Both the position numbers and the translations under genes were made by a program. Below the pieces are notes generated by a model that worked only from the letters and a program-made list of their open reading frames with translations, was not told the origin of the DNA and made no database searches. Below are positions 26,794 to 35,175 of a DNA stretch of 64,000 bases, one piece after another; the first letter of the stretch is position 1, and each line of letters starts with the position of its first letter. Source of the stretch: Leucobacter exalbidus (GTDB taxonomy: Bacteria > Actinomycetota > Actinomycetes > Actinomycetales > Microbacteriaceae); assembly GCF_017834145.1 (NCBI RefSeq), contig NZ_JAFIDA010000001.1, positions 2,480,001 to 2,544,000 on the forward strand. Reading direction: 5' to 3'.

Positions 26794-28047
26794 TTAGGCG
26801 ACGCGCGCCGCGATATCGGTGCGGTGCTGCGAGCCTTCGAGCTTGATGTGCGCTGCGGCTTCGTAGGCGCGCTCGCGTGCCTCGCCAAACGTTGCGCCAC
26901 GGGCTACGACGCCGAGTACGCGGCCGCCGGTGGAGATCCAGCTGCCACCCTCGCCGCGCTCAGTGGCGGCGTGCACCACGTGTACGCCCTCAACGGCTTC
27001 GGCTGCCTCGAGGCCCGTGATCTCGCGGCCGGTGGCCGCGGTCTCGGGGTAGCCCTCGCTCGCCACAACGACGATGACCGCCGGATCGGGCGAGAACGTC
27101 GGTGCCTCAAGCTCTGCGAGCCGGCCCTCGGCCGTGGCCAGCAGGTACTCGCTGAGTGATGACTCGAGGCGGGCCAACACAACCTGCGTCTCGGGGTCAC
27201 CGAAGCGTGCGTTGAACTCGATAACGCGCACACCCTTTTCGGTGACGATCAGGCCGCAGTAGAGCAGCCCGACGAACGGGGTGCCCTCTGCCTCGAGCTG
27301 GCGCACGGTGGGCACCGCGACGGTGCGGGTGATTTCTTCGACGAAGTCATCGGCTACCCAGGGCAGCGGTGAGTATGCACCCATGCCGCCCGTGTTGGGG
27401 CCCTTGTCGCCGTCAAAGATGCGCTTGTAATCTTGCGCGGGCGACAGCGGCAATACGTTGTGACCATCGGCGAGGAAGAACAGCGAAACCTCTTGGCCGT
27501 CAAGGAACTCCTCAACGAGCACGTCACCCTGCGGGGCCCAAGTGGCCACGTGGTTCAGCGCAGCGTCGCGATCGCTCGTGACGAGCACGCCCTTGCCCGC
27601 GGCGAGGCCGTCGGCCTTCACCACGTAGGGGGCACCGAATTCGTCAAGCACGCGTGCGGCGTCTTCAACGCTGGTAACGCGCTCGGCGCGGCCGGTGGGC
27701 ACGTTGGCCTCATCCATGATGCGCTTCGCGAACGCCTTCGAGCCCTCGAGGGCTGCAGCCGCCTGATCGGGGCCGAATACGGCCACCCCGGCTGCGCGCA
27801 GCGGGTCAGCGACGCCCGCGACGAGCGGCGCCTCGGGCCCGATGATGACGAGGTCGAAGCCGCGCTCGGCAACGAAAGCAGCCACCACGGCGGGGTCGGT
27901 GTACGCCAACTCGGCGACTTCAACTCCGCTCGCGGCAACGCCGGCGTTTCCAGGCGCGCAAACGATCTGATGGTCGGCGGTCTCAGCGAGGAGAGCAAGG
28001 ACGATGGCGTGTTCGCGGGCGCCCGGCCCCAAAACGAGGATCTTCAC
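26794..28047 (-). CDS. purD: Phosphoribosylamine-glycine ligase
   Basis: GAR synthetase, an ATP-grasp enzyme of purine synthesis. 417 residues. MKILVLGPGAREHAIV, DLVIIGPEAPLVAGVAD, KADGLAAGKGVLV and GDKGPNTGGMGAYSP, with FNARFGDPETQVVL near the end. GTG 28047 follows TAGGCT (28059-28054) by 6 nt without a Shine-Dalgarno sequence, so it is probably leaderless. It is divergent from the SCP-like gene with start codons 22 bp apart. Confidence 0.97.
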   Translation of the reverse strand: MKILVLGPGAREHAIVLALLAETADHQIVCAPGNAGVAASGVEVAELAYTDPAVVAAFVAERGFDLVIIGPEAPLVAGVADPLRAAGVAVFGPDQAAAALEGSKAFAKRIMDEANVPTGRAERVTSVEDAARVLDEFGAPYVVKADGLAAGKGVLVTSDRDAALNHVATWAPQGDVLVEEFLDGQEVSLFFLADGHNVLPLSPAQDYKRIFDGDKGPNTGGMGAYSPLPWVADDFVEEITRTVAVPTVRQLEAEGTPFVGLLYCGLIVTEKGVRVIEFNARFGDPETQVVLARLESSLSEYLLATAEGRLAELEAPTFSPDPAVIVVVASEGYPETAATGREITGLEAAEAVEGVHVVHAATERGEGGSWISTGGRVLGVVARGATFGEARERAYEAAAHIKLEGSQHRTDIAARVA

Positions 28048-28069
28048 AGCCCCAGCCTATCCTGGGGGT
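28048..28069. promoter_or_regulatory. Symmetric divergent leaderless promoter (purD / SCP-like gene)
   Basis: TATCCT (28058-28063) is 6 nt before GTG 28070; on the other strand TAGGCT (28059-28054) is 6 nt before GTG 28047. The two -10 boxes share the TA at 28058-28059. CCCCAG/CTGGGG flank the core as an inverted repeat, so the whole 22-bp spacer is near-palindromic. Confidence 0.65.
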
Positions 28070-28453
28070 GTGGCACGACGAAGAATTTCAGACCAGGATG
28101 GCCGGGCAGCGCTCGCAATAGTGCGGGCGGGAGGCGCCGCGCGACCCGCTGTGGCGACCGCGGTGAGGTATTTGCTTGAGGAGCTCGCGGCGATCGCCCC
28201 GGGCAATTCGGTTGAGGTGCGGGTGCCCCCGTTTGGGGCGACTCAGTGTGTCGCGGGGCCGCGCCACTCCCGTGGCACGCCCGCGAACGTCATCGAGATG
28301 GACGCCGAGACTTGGCTGGCGCTGGCAACTGGTGCGTTGGGGTGGGATGACGCGATGGCTGCGGCCCGGGTGATCGCCTCGGGCTCGCGGGCGACGCTCG
28401 ACGGCCTGCTGCCGATCGTGCGGTCGGCTGAAGCGCCGACGCCGACAGCCTGA
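28070..28453 (+). CDS. Sterol-carrier-family (bacterial SCP orthologue) protein
   Basis: 127 residues from GTG 28070. The sequence RISDQDGRAALAIVRAG, RPAVATAVRYLLEELAAIAPGNSVEVRVPPFGATQC, HSRGTPANVIEMDAETWLALATG and RVIASGSRATLDGLLPIV is typical of the small actinobacterial 'sterol carrier family' proteins, often encoded beside purine genes. Molecular function is not established. Leaderless start after TATCCT. The upstream open frame from 28004 lies in purD and is not used. Confidence 0.82.
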   Translation: MARRRISDQDGRAALAIVRAGGAARPAVATAVRYLLEELAAIAPGNSVEVRVPPFGATQCVAGPRHSRGTPANVIEMDAETWLALATGALGWDDAMAAARVIASGSRATLDGLLPIVRSAEAPTPTA

Positions 28454-28534
28454 GCCAGCACCTCCGCAGCCGCCCGCGCAGGCCCCCGCAGTCGACGCAG
28501 AGACGCTCAGCTAGAGCCTGAGAGAATAGAGACC

Positions 28535-28984
28535 ATGAACACCCCTGATCCCGCGACCGGTGAGCCGCGCGAGGCTCTCGACACCACCGCAGCCGAGCCC
28601 GTAGCCGCGACCATCGAGCCCGCCGTGGCCGAAGCTCCCGCTGCGCACGCTGAGCCTACTGAGCCAGCAGAGCCCGAGGCCCCCGCAGAGCGTGAGCCCG
28701 TTGTCAGCAAGATCGAACGCGAGGTGACGCTCGAGCGTGGCGTGCGCGTCGGCCGCGTCGTGATTTCGTTCACGATCGCCGGAGCATTTATCGCCATGCT
28801 GCTCGCTCTGCTCGTGCCGCTCGGCTTCGATGCCGATTACACTGTCGGCCAGATTGTGGGCTTTATGGCGCTGATTGGTGCCATTCTGGGCCTCGCGGTT
28901 GGCTGCCTGCTCGCGATTATTTTGGGAGCAATTGCAAAGCGTCGCACCGGCACCGGTGTGGCGATCCAGACAGACGTGCGATAA
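28535..28984 (+). CDS. Small two-helix membrane protein, unknown function
   Basis: 149 residues from ATG 28535. The first ~65 residues are polar, acidic and Pro/Ala/Glu-rich. Two membrane helices follow, VGRVVISFTIAGAFIAMLLALLVPLGF and IVGFMALIGAILGLAVGCLLAIILGAIA, then a short basic tail. Conserved small actinobacterial proteins of this shape exist, but no function can be named. It lies just upstream of the tatA pair. Confidence 0.7.
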   Translation: MNTPDPATGEPREALDTTAAEPVAATIEPAVAEAPAAHAEPTEPAEPEAPAEREPVVSKIEREVTLERGVRVGRVVISFTIAGAFIAMLLALLVPLGFDADYTVGQIVGFMALIGAILGLAVGCLLAIILGAIAKRRTGTGVAIQTDVR

Positions 28985-29017
28985 TCGCGACATCGAACTG
29001 TTGATCGGAGCTTTCTG

Positions 29018-29224
29018 ATGCTTGCAAATCTTGGTGGATGGCACATGTTGGTCATTCTGTTTGTCGTGCTGTTGATGTTTGGTGCACCCAAACTGCCGGG
29101 CCTCGCGAAGAGCCTGGGACAGTCGGCGCGCATCCTGAAGAAGGAAGTGCGCGGCGAAGAAGAAGCTTCGACGACGGTTCCTGCCGCCACGGCAAAGTCA
29201 GAAGAAGCTGAGCCTCAGAAGTAA
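29018..29224 (+). CDS. tatA: Sec-independent translocase TatA (first copy)
   Basis: Pore subunit of the twin-arginine export system. 68 residues: one membrane helix (HMLVILFVVLLMFGAPKLP), the FG hinge, then the amphipathic helix GLAKSLGQSARILKKEVRGEEE and a short polar tail. GATCGGAGC stands 8-16 nt before ATG 29018. The next gene is a close paralogue. No tatC is visible in this window. Confidence 0.92.
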   Translation: MLANLGGWHMLVILFVVLLMFGAPKLPGLAKSLGQSARILKKEVRGEEEASTTVPAATAKSEEAEPQK

Positions 29225-29268
29225 AGTCCTGTCATACTGATCTGAATCCTACGATCGGAGCACACCGA

Positions 29269-29568
29269 ATGTTCGGAAATCTTTCCGGCCCCACGCTGCT
29301 GGTGATTCTATTCATCGTCCTGCTGTTGTTTGGTGCACCCAAGCTTCCCGCGCTCGCGAAGAGCCTGGGGCAGTCGATGAAGATTCTGAAGAAGGAAGTG
29401 CGTAACGACGCTGATCCGGATCAGGAATCAGCTGCGGCATCGACCCCGCCGCCCGCGACTCCCGCGGCACCGGCAGCGCCCGCCGCTCCGGCGACCCCTG
29501 CGGCTCCCGCAGCATCGCCCGCTCCGGCGGCCGATGACCTAGGTACGCCCGGCGTCGATAAGCCGTAA
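29269..29568 (+). CDS. tatA: Sec-independent translocase TatA (second copy)
   Basis: 99 residues. The first ~45 are nearly the same as the upstream gene (LLVILFIVLLLFGAPKLPALAKSLGQSMKILKKEVR after MFGNLSGPT). The tail differs: about 50 residues of Pro/Ala repeats (APAAPAAPATPAAPA). The leader repeats the upstream GATCGGAGC ribosome-binding site, consistent with tandem duplication. Helix features fit TatA better than TatB. The tail carries a GATCCGGATC palindrome (29413-29422). Confidence 0.9.
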   Translation: MFGNLSGPTLLVILFIVLLLFGAPKLPALAKSLGQSMKILKKEVRNDADPDQESAAASTPPPATPAAPAAPAAPATPAAPAASPAPAADDLGTPGVDKP

Positions 29569-29609
29569 GTTTCAATGAGCCGCAGGCTTCACCAAGTCTG
29601 AGACTTACA

Positions 29610-29652
29610 CGCAGCAGGGCCCCGAGCTGAAAAGCTTCGGGGCCCTGCTGCG
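29610..29652. terminator. Terminator between tatA2 and purF
   Basis: Stem CGCAGCAGGGCCCCGAGCT (29610-29628) with its complement ending at 29652, one bulged base and an AAA-containing loop. It serves both converging genes. Confidence 0.85.
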
Positions 29653-29653
29653 T

Positions 29654-29681
29654 TCTAGCTCTGCTGTGTCTAGCTCTGCTG
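29654..29681. repeat. 15-bp tandem duplication over the purF stop
   Basis: TCTAGCTCTGCTG occurs at 29654-29666 and 29669-29681. The duplicated segment contains the purF stop codon, so the gene has a second in-frame TAG five codons past the first. Confidence 0.7.
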
Positions 29682-31130
29682 CGTCGCCTCAACCCAGGCG
29701 AGGTACTCGGCGTTGATGTCACCGGTGATGTACTCGCCGGTGAAGCAGCTTTCTTCGAGCTTCGTTACCGTGTTCTGGCCCGAGAGAATGGCACGGTTCA
29801 TGCCTTCGACGGTCTGGTAGACGAGGTGATCGCTGCCGAGCTGCGCGTTGATCTCATCATTGGTGCGGTTGTGCGCGATGAGTTCGTCACGGGTGGGCAT
29901 GTTGATGCCGTAGACGTGCGGGAACAGCACGGGGGGAGCCGCCGAGGCGAACGTGACGCTCTTCGCGCCAGCCGCACGGGCCATCTCCACGATCTCCTTC
30001 GAGGTCGTGCCGCGCACGATCGAGTCGTCCACCAGCAGCACGTTCTTGCCCTTGAACTCAACGCTCATGGCGTTGAGCTTCTGGCGCACGCTGCGCTTGC
30101 GCACGGCCTGGCCGGGCATGATGAAGGTGCGGCCGACGTAGTGGTTCTTGAAGAACCCCTCGCGGTAGTCGATGTTGAGCTTCTGCGCGAGCTGCATAGC
30201 GCTCGGGCGGCCCGACTCAGGAATCGGCATGACCACGTCAATATCGCCCGTGGAGAGCTCGCGCTCGACCTGCTCGGCGAGCGTCTCACCGAGGCGCAGA
30301 CGCGCGTCGTACACCGAGATACCGCTGAGCACCGAGTCGGGGCGTGCGAGGTAAATGTACTCGAACGCGCAGGGGATCAGCACCGGGTTCTTGGCGCACT
30401 GGCGCGACACCATGGTGCCGTCATTCGAGATGAAGATCGCCTCGCCCGGGGCGACATCGCGCACGATTTCGTAGCCACCCGATTCGAGTACGAGCGACTC
30501 TGACGCAACAATCCACTCGTCCTTGCCCTCGGCCGAGTCGCGACGACCCAGCACCAGGGGGCGAATACCGAACGGATCGCGGAAGGCGAGGAGGCCGTAG
30601 CCGGCGATCATCGCGATCGAGGCGTACGAGCCCTGCACGCGCTCGTGCAGGCGAGAAACCGCTGCGAACACCTGCTCCTCGTCGAGGCCAGGCCCCGTCA
30701 TGCCGTCCTGCAGCTCGTGCGCGAGCACGTTGAGCAGCAGTTCAGTGTCGGAGTGCGTGTTCAGGTGACGGCGATCCACGTTGTAGAGATCTGCAGTGAG
30801 CTCTCGCGTGTTCGTGAGATTGCCGTTGTGTACGAGGATGATGCCGTAGGGGGCGCTCACGTAGAAGGGCTGTGCCTCTTCTTCGCGGCTGGCGTCGCCT
30901 CGGGTGGCGTAACGCACGTGGCCGAGGCCAACGTTACCCGCGAGGAGGCGCATGTCACGAGTGCGGTACGCCTCGCGTACCTGCCCCTTTGACTTCACGA
31001 CGTTGAAGAAATCGCCGTCAAGCGTGGCGATGCCCGTAGAGTCTTGTCCACGGTGTTGCAATAGCAGCAGGCTGTCATAGACCTGCTGGTTAACGTGCTC
31101 AGTGGAAACGATGCCGACGATGCCGCACAT
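29670..31130 (-). CDS. purF: Amidophosphoribosyltransferase
   Basis: Commits PRPP to purine synthesis. 486 residues. The N-terminal nucleophile Cys2 (MCGIVGIVST) needs only Met removal, with no propeptide. Glutaminase motifs HRGQDSTGIAT, GHVRYATRGD and HNGNLTNTRE; PRPP-binding site VLLVDDSIVRGTTSKEIVEMARAAGA. The protein looks complete. purF is divergent from purM across 104 bp. Confidence 0.97.
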   Translation of the reverse strand: MCGIVGIVSTEHVNQQVYDSLLLLQHRGQDSTGIATLDGDFFNVVKSKGQVREAYRTRDMRLLAGNVGLGHVRYATRGDASREEEAQPFYVSAPYGIILVHNGNLTNTRELTADLYNVDRRHLNTHSDTELLLNVLAHELQDGMTGPGLDEEQVFAAVSRLHERVQGSYASIAMIAGYGLLAFRDPFGIRPLVLGRRDSAEGKDEWIVASESLVLESGGYEIVRDVAPGEAIFISNDGTMVSRQCAKNPVLIPCAFEYIYLARPDSVLSGISVYDARLRLGETLAEQVERELSTGDIDVVMPIPESGRPSAMQLAQKLNIDYREGFFKNHYVGRTFIMPGQAVRKRSVRQKLNAMSVEFKGKNVLLVDDSIVRGTTSKEIVEMARAAGAKSVTFASAAPPVLFPHVYGINMPTRDELIAHNRTNDEINAQLGSDHLVYQTVEGMNRAILSGQNTVTKLEESCFTGEYITGDINAEYLAWVEATQQS

Positions 31131-31222
31131 ACTGTGGTGTTTGCTCCCTGCGAGGTGGGTGGTGCGGGCATGATTGACCGCAGCCCCTAGTTTCGCACAC
31201 GCGAGCAGGTGCGCGAGCAGGG

Positions 31223-31237
31223 TACTCTTATGGTGTG
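31223..31237 (+). promoter_or_regulatory. Leaderless promoter of purM
   Basis: TACTCT (31223-31228), 6 nt, GTG start at 31235; no Shine-Dalgarno sequence. Confidence 0.6.
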
Positions 31238-32344
31238 ACCGAAAACACGTCGATTTATGCCCAATCCGGAGTTGACACCCAGGCAGGTGACCTCGCCGTC
31301 GAGCTCATGAAGTCGGCCGTGGGCCGCACGCATGGTCCTGAGGTTATCGGGGGTGTCGGCGGTTTCGCCGGTCTCTTCGATGCTTCAGCCCTCACAAAGT
31401 ACAAGCACCCGCTGCTGGCCAGCTCGACCGACGGCGTCGGTACGAAGGTCGCGATTGCTCAGGCGATCGATAAGCACGACACGATTGGCCAAGACCTTGT
31501 GGCCATGGTCGTTGACGACATTGTCGTCGTGGGCGCGAAGCCTTTGTTTATGACTGATTACATCGCCTGCGGCAAGATCGTTCCGCAGCGCATCGCCGAT
31601 ATCGTGCGCGGTATCGCTGAGGCGTGTGAAGCGACGGGCACCGCCCTCGTGGGCGGCGAAACCGCTGAGCACCCCGGCCTGCTGGGCGTGGACGACTACG
31701 ACGTTGCCGGCGCGGCAACCGGTGTGGTCGAAGCTGACAAGATGCTCAGCCCCGCACTCGTGAAGGACGGCGACGTCGTACTCGCGATGGCCGCCTCGGG
31801 TCTGCACTCGAACGGCTACTCGCTCGTGCGCCACATTCTCGCGCAGCAGGGCATCAGCTACGACCAGCATTCGAACGAGCTGGGCGCGAGCTACGGCGAA
31901 GCGCTGCTGACCCCCACGGCGCTCTACACGAGCCCGCTGCTGCGCGTGCTCGAGGATCCGACGCTCGACGGCGCGATCCACGTGCTCAGCCACGTCACGG
32001 GCGGCGGCATCGCTGCGAACCTGGCGCGCGTGCTGCCCCAGGGCTCGTGGGTTGAGGTCGACCGCACGTCGTGGTCACCGCTGCCCGTGTTCCGCCACCT
32101 CGCCGATCTCGGCGGCCACACGCTCGAATCGCTCGAGGGTGCTTGGAACCTCGGCGTCGGCATGTTCGCTGTCGTCGACGGCAAGAAGGCGCAGCACGTT
32201 GCTGCCGCGCTGACCGCTCAGGGCCTCGACACCTGGGTGGCGGGTCAGGTTTCGACCTCGACGCGCGACTTCACCGGGTTCGAACAGGGCGCTAAGGGCG
32301 TCGACGGCGGCGCGGTGCGCCTCGTCGGCTCGTACGCGAACTAA
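31235..32344 (+). CDS. purM: Phosphoribosylformylglycinamidine cyclo-ligase
   Basis: AIR synthetase, the step after PurLQS. 369 residues. IYAQSGVDTQAGDLAVELMK, the LASSTDGVGTKVAIA block, VDDIVVVGAKPLFMTDYIACGK, GGETAEHPGLLG, and HVTGGGIAANLARVLP. Ends with an extra ~15 residues (ARDFTGFEQGAKGVDGG region) within the normal range for actinobacteria. Start GTG 31235 is probably leaderless. Confidence 0.97.
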   Translation: MTENTSIYAQSGVDTQAGDLAVELMKSAVGRTHGPEVIGGVGGFAGLFDASALTKYKHPLLASSTDGVGTKVAIAQAIDKHDTIGQDLVAMVVDDIVVVGAKPLFMTDYIACGKIVPQRIADIVRGIAEACEATGTALVGGETAEHPGLLGVDDYDVAGAATGVVEADKMLSPALVKDGDVVLAMAASGLHSNGYSLVRHILAQQGISYDQHSNELGASYGEALLTPTALYTSPLLRVLEDPTLDGAIHVLSHVTGGGIAANLARVLPQGSWVEVDRTSWSPLPVFRHLADLGGHTLESLEGAWNLGVGMFAVVDGKKAQHVAAALTAQGLDTWVAGQVSTSTRDFTGFEQGAKGVDGGAVRLVGSYAN

Positions 32345-32359
32345 CTCCCGCAATCCCTT

Positions 32360-32400
32360 AGATCCGGATCCCTGGCGCACTGCCGGGATCCGGATCTTTT
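32360..32400 (+). terminator. purM terminator built from GATCCGGATC repeats
   Basis: Arms AGATCCGGATCCC (32360-32372) and GGGATCCGGATCT (32385-32397) with an inner TGGC..TGCC, then TTTT. Each arm carries a copy of the palindrome GATCCGGATC. Confidence 0.85.
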
Positions 32401-32475
32401 GAGTTTCTGGGCCCGGGCCGCCTGCGCCACGAACGGATCTGCGGTCTACATCAACGCATTGCCCGGCGAGGGCGG

Positions 32476-33075
32476 TTAAGCGTCGGCGACGACCGCGAAG
32501 AGCGCCGGGTATTTGAGGCCGGGCCAGGTGCCGCGCAGCACCCATCCGAAGGGGGACTCTGGGGTGGCGCTGCCGAGCTCGCGCAGCACCGTGAAGCGAT
32601 CTGCCTGGGGCGCCGCCTCGCCGAGCGTTGAGCCCGCCGAACCCGATCCCCACACCTTCGTGACCGTCTCGCGCTGCACGGGCGTCGACGAGTGGTCAGC
32701 GGCCACGAATACGGCTGCCTCGCGACCGCCCGTGGTAATGGTCTCGGCGAGCGCCGCCTGGTACACCGGGTCGCCGGTTGCGTCGTAGAACCAGCGCTCA
32801 CCGAGCTCACTGTCCTCGGCGGTTCCGAGCAAGAACGCTTCGCCGCCTGCGAGCGGAGCCCCGCGGTAGGTGAGGGGCACGTGATAGATCGTGTCGTCGC
32901 CCGCCGTCAAAATGTGGCCCTCCATGCCGACCTCGCCAGCGGGGTCGTCGAAGCGGTATGCGCCGATCGCCTCGAGCTGTGATGCGTCGCCGTGAAACCA
33001 GTCTTGGGTGGGTAGCCAGGCGGCCAGCATCTCAAGTTTGGAGGGGCGCAGGGTCGTAGAAAAGATCAGGGCCAT
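32476..33075 (-). CDS. Maltokinase N-terminal cap-like domain protein
   Basis: 199 residues from ATG 33075, which follows TAGGAT (33088-33083) by 7 nt with no Shine-Dalgarno sequence. The sequence MALIFSTTLRPSKLEMLAAWLPTQ, GAYRFDDPAGEVGMEGHIL, YHVPLTYRGAPLAGGEAFLLGTAEDSELGERWFYDATGDPVY is the pattern of the stand-alone 'maltokinase cap-like' family (also named CG50/1,4-alpha-glucan-branching-like). Such proteins lack a kinase domain; function unknown. The longer open frame to 33264 overlaps ispF and is not used. Confidence 0.75.
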   Translation of the reverse strand: MALIFSTTLRPSKLEMLAAWLPTQDWFHGDASQLEAIGAYRFDDPAGEVGMEGHILTAGDDTIYHVPLTYRGAPLAGGEAFLLGTAEDSELGERWFYDATGDPVYQAALAETITTGGREAAVFVAADHSSTPVQRETVTKVWGSGSAGSTLGEAAPQADRFTVLRELGSATPESPFGWVLRGTWPGLKYPALFAVVADA

Positions 33076-33154
33076 ACCGCTGATCCTAGAGCGCCCCGCA
33101 CATCTTCGCCCGTGCACACACGAAAGCTGCGCGTCGGTTCGTGACCCGAGCTCG

Positions 33155-33622
33155 CTAGTCGCGTTCGATGAGTGCGTTGGCGATGACGGCGACGCCTTCG
33201 CCGCGGCCGGTGAATCCGAGGCCGTCGGTGGTGGTCGCAGCGAGCGACACAGGGGCGCCCACAAGATCAGTCATCACGGCCTGCGCTTCGGCCCTGCGCG
33301 GCGCAAACTTGGGGCGATTGCCCACGATCTGCACCGACACGTTTACGGGCCGCCAGCCCTCGGCTGCGAGCCGCTGCAGGGCGAGCCGCACGAACCCGGT
33401 GCTCGCAGCGCCCTCGGTTTCGGGTTCATCGACGCCCACGAGGCCGCCGATATCGCCCAGGCCTGCCGCCGACAGCAGTGCATCGACTACCGCGTGGCAC
33501 ACCGCATCGCCGTCGCTGTGCCCCGACAGCCCTGGTTCGCCCGGCCAGTCGAGGCCCGCGAGGCGCAAGGGTGAGGCTGCGTCGTAGGCGTGCGTATCGA
33601 ATCCCGTGCCGACCCGGATCAT
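33155..33622 (-). CDS. ispF: 2-C-methyl-D-erythritol 2,4-cyclodiphosphate synthase
   Basis: MEP isoprenoid pathway enzyme. 155 residues. Metal ligands in GTGFDTHAY (Asp8, His10) and GHSDGDAVCHAVVDALLSAAGLGDIGG. The usual DIGxxFP is altered to DIGGLVG. C-terminal ATTTDGLGFTGRGEGVAVIA. The start overlaps the ispD stop by 4 bp, so the two are co-translated. It is immediately downstream of ispD, as in mycobacteria. Confidence 0.95.
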   Translation of the reverse strand: MIRVGTGFDTHAYDAASPLRLAGLDWPGEPGLSGHSDGDAVCHAVVDALLSAAGLGDIGGLVGVDEPETEGAASTGFVRLALQRLAAEGWRPVNVSVQIVGNRPKFAPRRAEAQAVMTDLVGAPVSLAATTTDGLGFTGRGEGVAVIANALIERD

Positions 33623-34371
33623 GCGCGCGAGTCGATTCCGGCCGCGTTGGCGGCGAGGAAATGTTCGAGCACGGGCAGGTCGCCGGGGGAGGTGAGCTTG
33701 TGCGCCTGGAGCTCGCCCGCGACGGTGTGCACGGTGCCGCCGTCGCGCTGCACGAGTTCGGCGTCATCGGTGGGCAGCTCGCCGTGCAACTGCGCGGTGG
33801 AGTGCGCCGACTCGAGCACGTCGCGGGGAAAACCCTGCGGGGTCTGCACAGCCACGAGCGTTGAACGATCGACGGTCTCGCGCACGACGCCCGCCTCATC
33901 CACGCGCTTGAGTGTGTCAACGACGGCAATTGCGGGGATGACGCCGGCGCCGGTGCGGCGCACCTCAGCGATTACCCGTTCGAACAGTTCGGCGCTCGCA
34001 AAGGGGCGAGCGGCATCGTGCACGAGCACGGTATCAACGTGTTCGCCGAGGGCTGCCAGACCGAAGCGCACCGACTCGTGCCGTTCGCGGCCGCCTGCGA
34101 CGACTGACACGTCCCATGAGGAGGTTTCGGGAAGCACGGCATCCACGATGCTCAGCGTCGCCGCTGCGTGCGACTCGGGGGCCACGATCACCAGGTGGCC
34201 GGCGTGCGGCAGCGAGGTGATGACGGCGATGCTGAATTCGACCAGAGCGCGCCCGTGTAGTTCGTAGAACGCCTTGGGAACGTCGGCGCCGAGACGTTCA
34301 CCGCGCCCGGCGGCCACGAGTACGACGCCCAACGAGGCCATCGTGTGGGGGGTATGCTCCGTGCTGCTCAT
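33619..34371 (-). CDS. ispD: 2-C-methyl-D-erythritol 4-phosphate cytidylyltransferase
   Basis: Makes CDP-ME in the MEP pathway. 250 residues from ATG 34371 (MSSTEHTPHTMASLGVVLVAAG). CTP-binding VVLVAAGRGERLGADVPKAF, VVAGGRERHESVRFGL, VHDAARPFAS and VQTPQGFPRDVL. TACCCT (34384-34379) is 7 nt before the ATG and there is no ribosome-binding site, so it is probably leaderless. This gives ispD-ispF its own promoter, separate from carD, whose terminator lies just upstream. Confidence 0.95.
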   Translation of the reverse strand: MSSTEHTPHTMASLGVVLVAAGRGERLGADVPKAFYELHGRALVEFSIAVITSLPHAGHLVIVAPESHAAATLSIVDAVLPETSSWDVSVVAGGRERHESVRFGLAALGEHVDTVLVHDAARPFASAELFERVIAEVRRTGAGVIPAIAVVDTLKRVDEAGVVRETVDRSTLVAVQTPQGFPRDVLESAHSTAQLHGELPTDDAELVQRDGGTVHTVAGELQAHKLTSPGDLPVLEHFLAANAAGIDSRA

Positions 34372-34473
34372 AATCCCAAGGGTACTCGTGCCCGGCGTTG
34401 AACGGGGGAAACGAAGTGGGGGAGACGAACGGAGATAGGGACACGCCGAAGCGTGCACCCCGTCAGAAAAGAC

Positions 34474-34504
34474 AAAAGGCGCTTTGCGTTGCCGCAAAGC
34501 GCCT
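34474..34504 (-). terminator. carD terminator
   Basis: 12-bp stem AGGCGCTTTGCG (34477-34488), loop TTGC, right arm 34493-34504; AAAA at 34474-34477 gives the U-tail on the minus strand. Confidence 0.85.
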
Positions 34505-34523
34505 CAAGGCAGTGGTGCAGAGC

Positions 34524-35009
34524 TTACGAAGTAAGCACCTGATCCAGTACCTCGGAAGCCTTTTCTTCATCAGTCTTCTCGGCGAGCGCGAGCTCAGAAA
34601 CGAGAATCTGACGGGCCTTCGCGAGCATGCGCTTCTCGCCAGCTGACAGCGAACGCACCTCTTGGTCGCGGCGCCACAGATCGCGCACTACCTCAGACAC
34701 CTTGATGACATCGCCAGAGGCGAGCTTCTCAAGGTTGGCCTTGTAGCGACGTGACCAGTTCGTGGGCTCTTCAGTGAACGGCGCGCGCAGTACCTCGAAA
34801 ACTTCCTCGAGGCCTTCCTGGTTAATGACGTCACGAACGCCGACCAAGTCGCAGTTCTCAGCAGGAACCTCAATAGTGAGATCACCCTGATTCACCTGCA
34901 GCTTCAGGAAGAGCTTTTCCTCTCCGCCGAGTTTGCGCTTCTTCACCTCGATGATTTTGGCAGCACCGTGATGGGGGTAGACAACAGTCTCTCCGACCTC
35001 AAATTGCAT
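34524..35009 (-). CDS. carD: CarD-family transcriptional regulator
   Basis: RNA-polymerase-binding protein that stabilises open complexes, mainly at rRNA and housekeeping promoters. 161 residues. The N-terminal RNAP-interaction domain is [20 protein letters not shown]; the DNA-contact tryptophan is Trp85 in [18 protein letters not shown]; the helical C-terminus contains [26 protein letters not shown] precedes ATG 35009. Synteny carD-ispD-ispF is as in Mycobacterium. Confidence 0.97.
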   Translation of the reverse strand: MQFEVGETVVYPHHGAAKIIEVKKRKLGGEEKLFLKLQVNQGDLTIEVPAENCDLVGVRDVINQEGLEEVFEVLRAPFTEEPTNWSRRYKANLEKLASGDVIKVSEVVRDLWRRDQEVRSLSAGEKRMLAKARQILVSELALAEKTDEEKASEVLDQVLTS

Positions 35010-35175
35010 TGAGTGGCTCCTTTACAGTCCAGAGACTAGAATACCACACTCGCCACGCCTGGGTTAGGCTTGCCTAAGCTGCGGTTGTAGGATGGTCGCG
35101 GTTATGATGAATTCAAACCGTGTTTGCGGCTCACCGCGCACGACGTCGTATCGACCCACGGCTCGGAGGACCCCC

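Noticed and set aside
33076-33264. Extended N-terminus of the maltokinase-cap-like gene
   Set aside because: It would overlap ispF by about 110 bp and has no conserved residues; ATG 33075 has a leaderless promoter.
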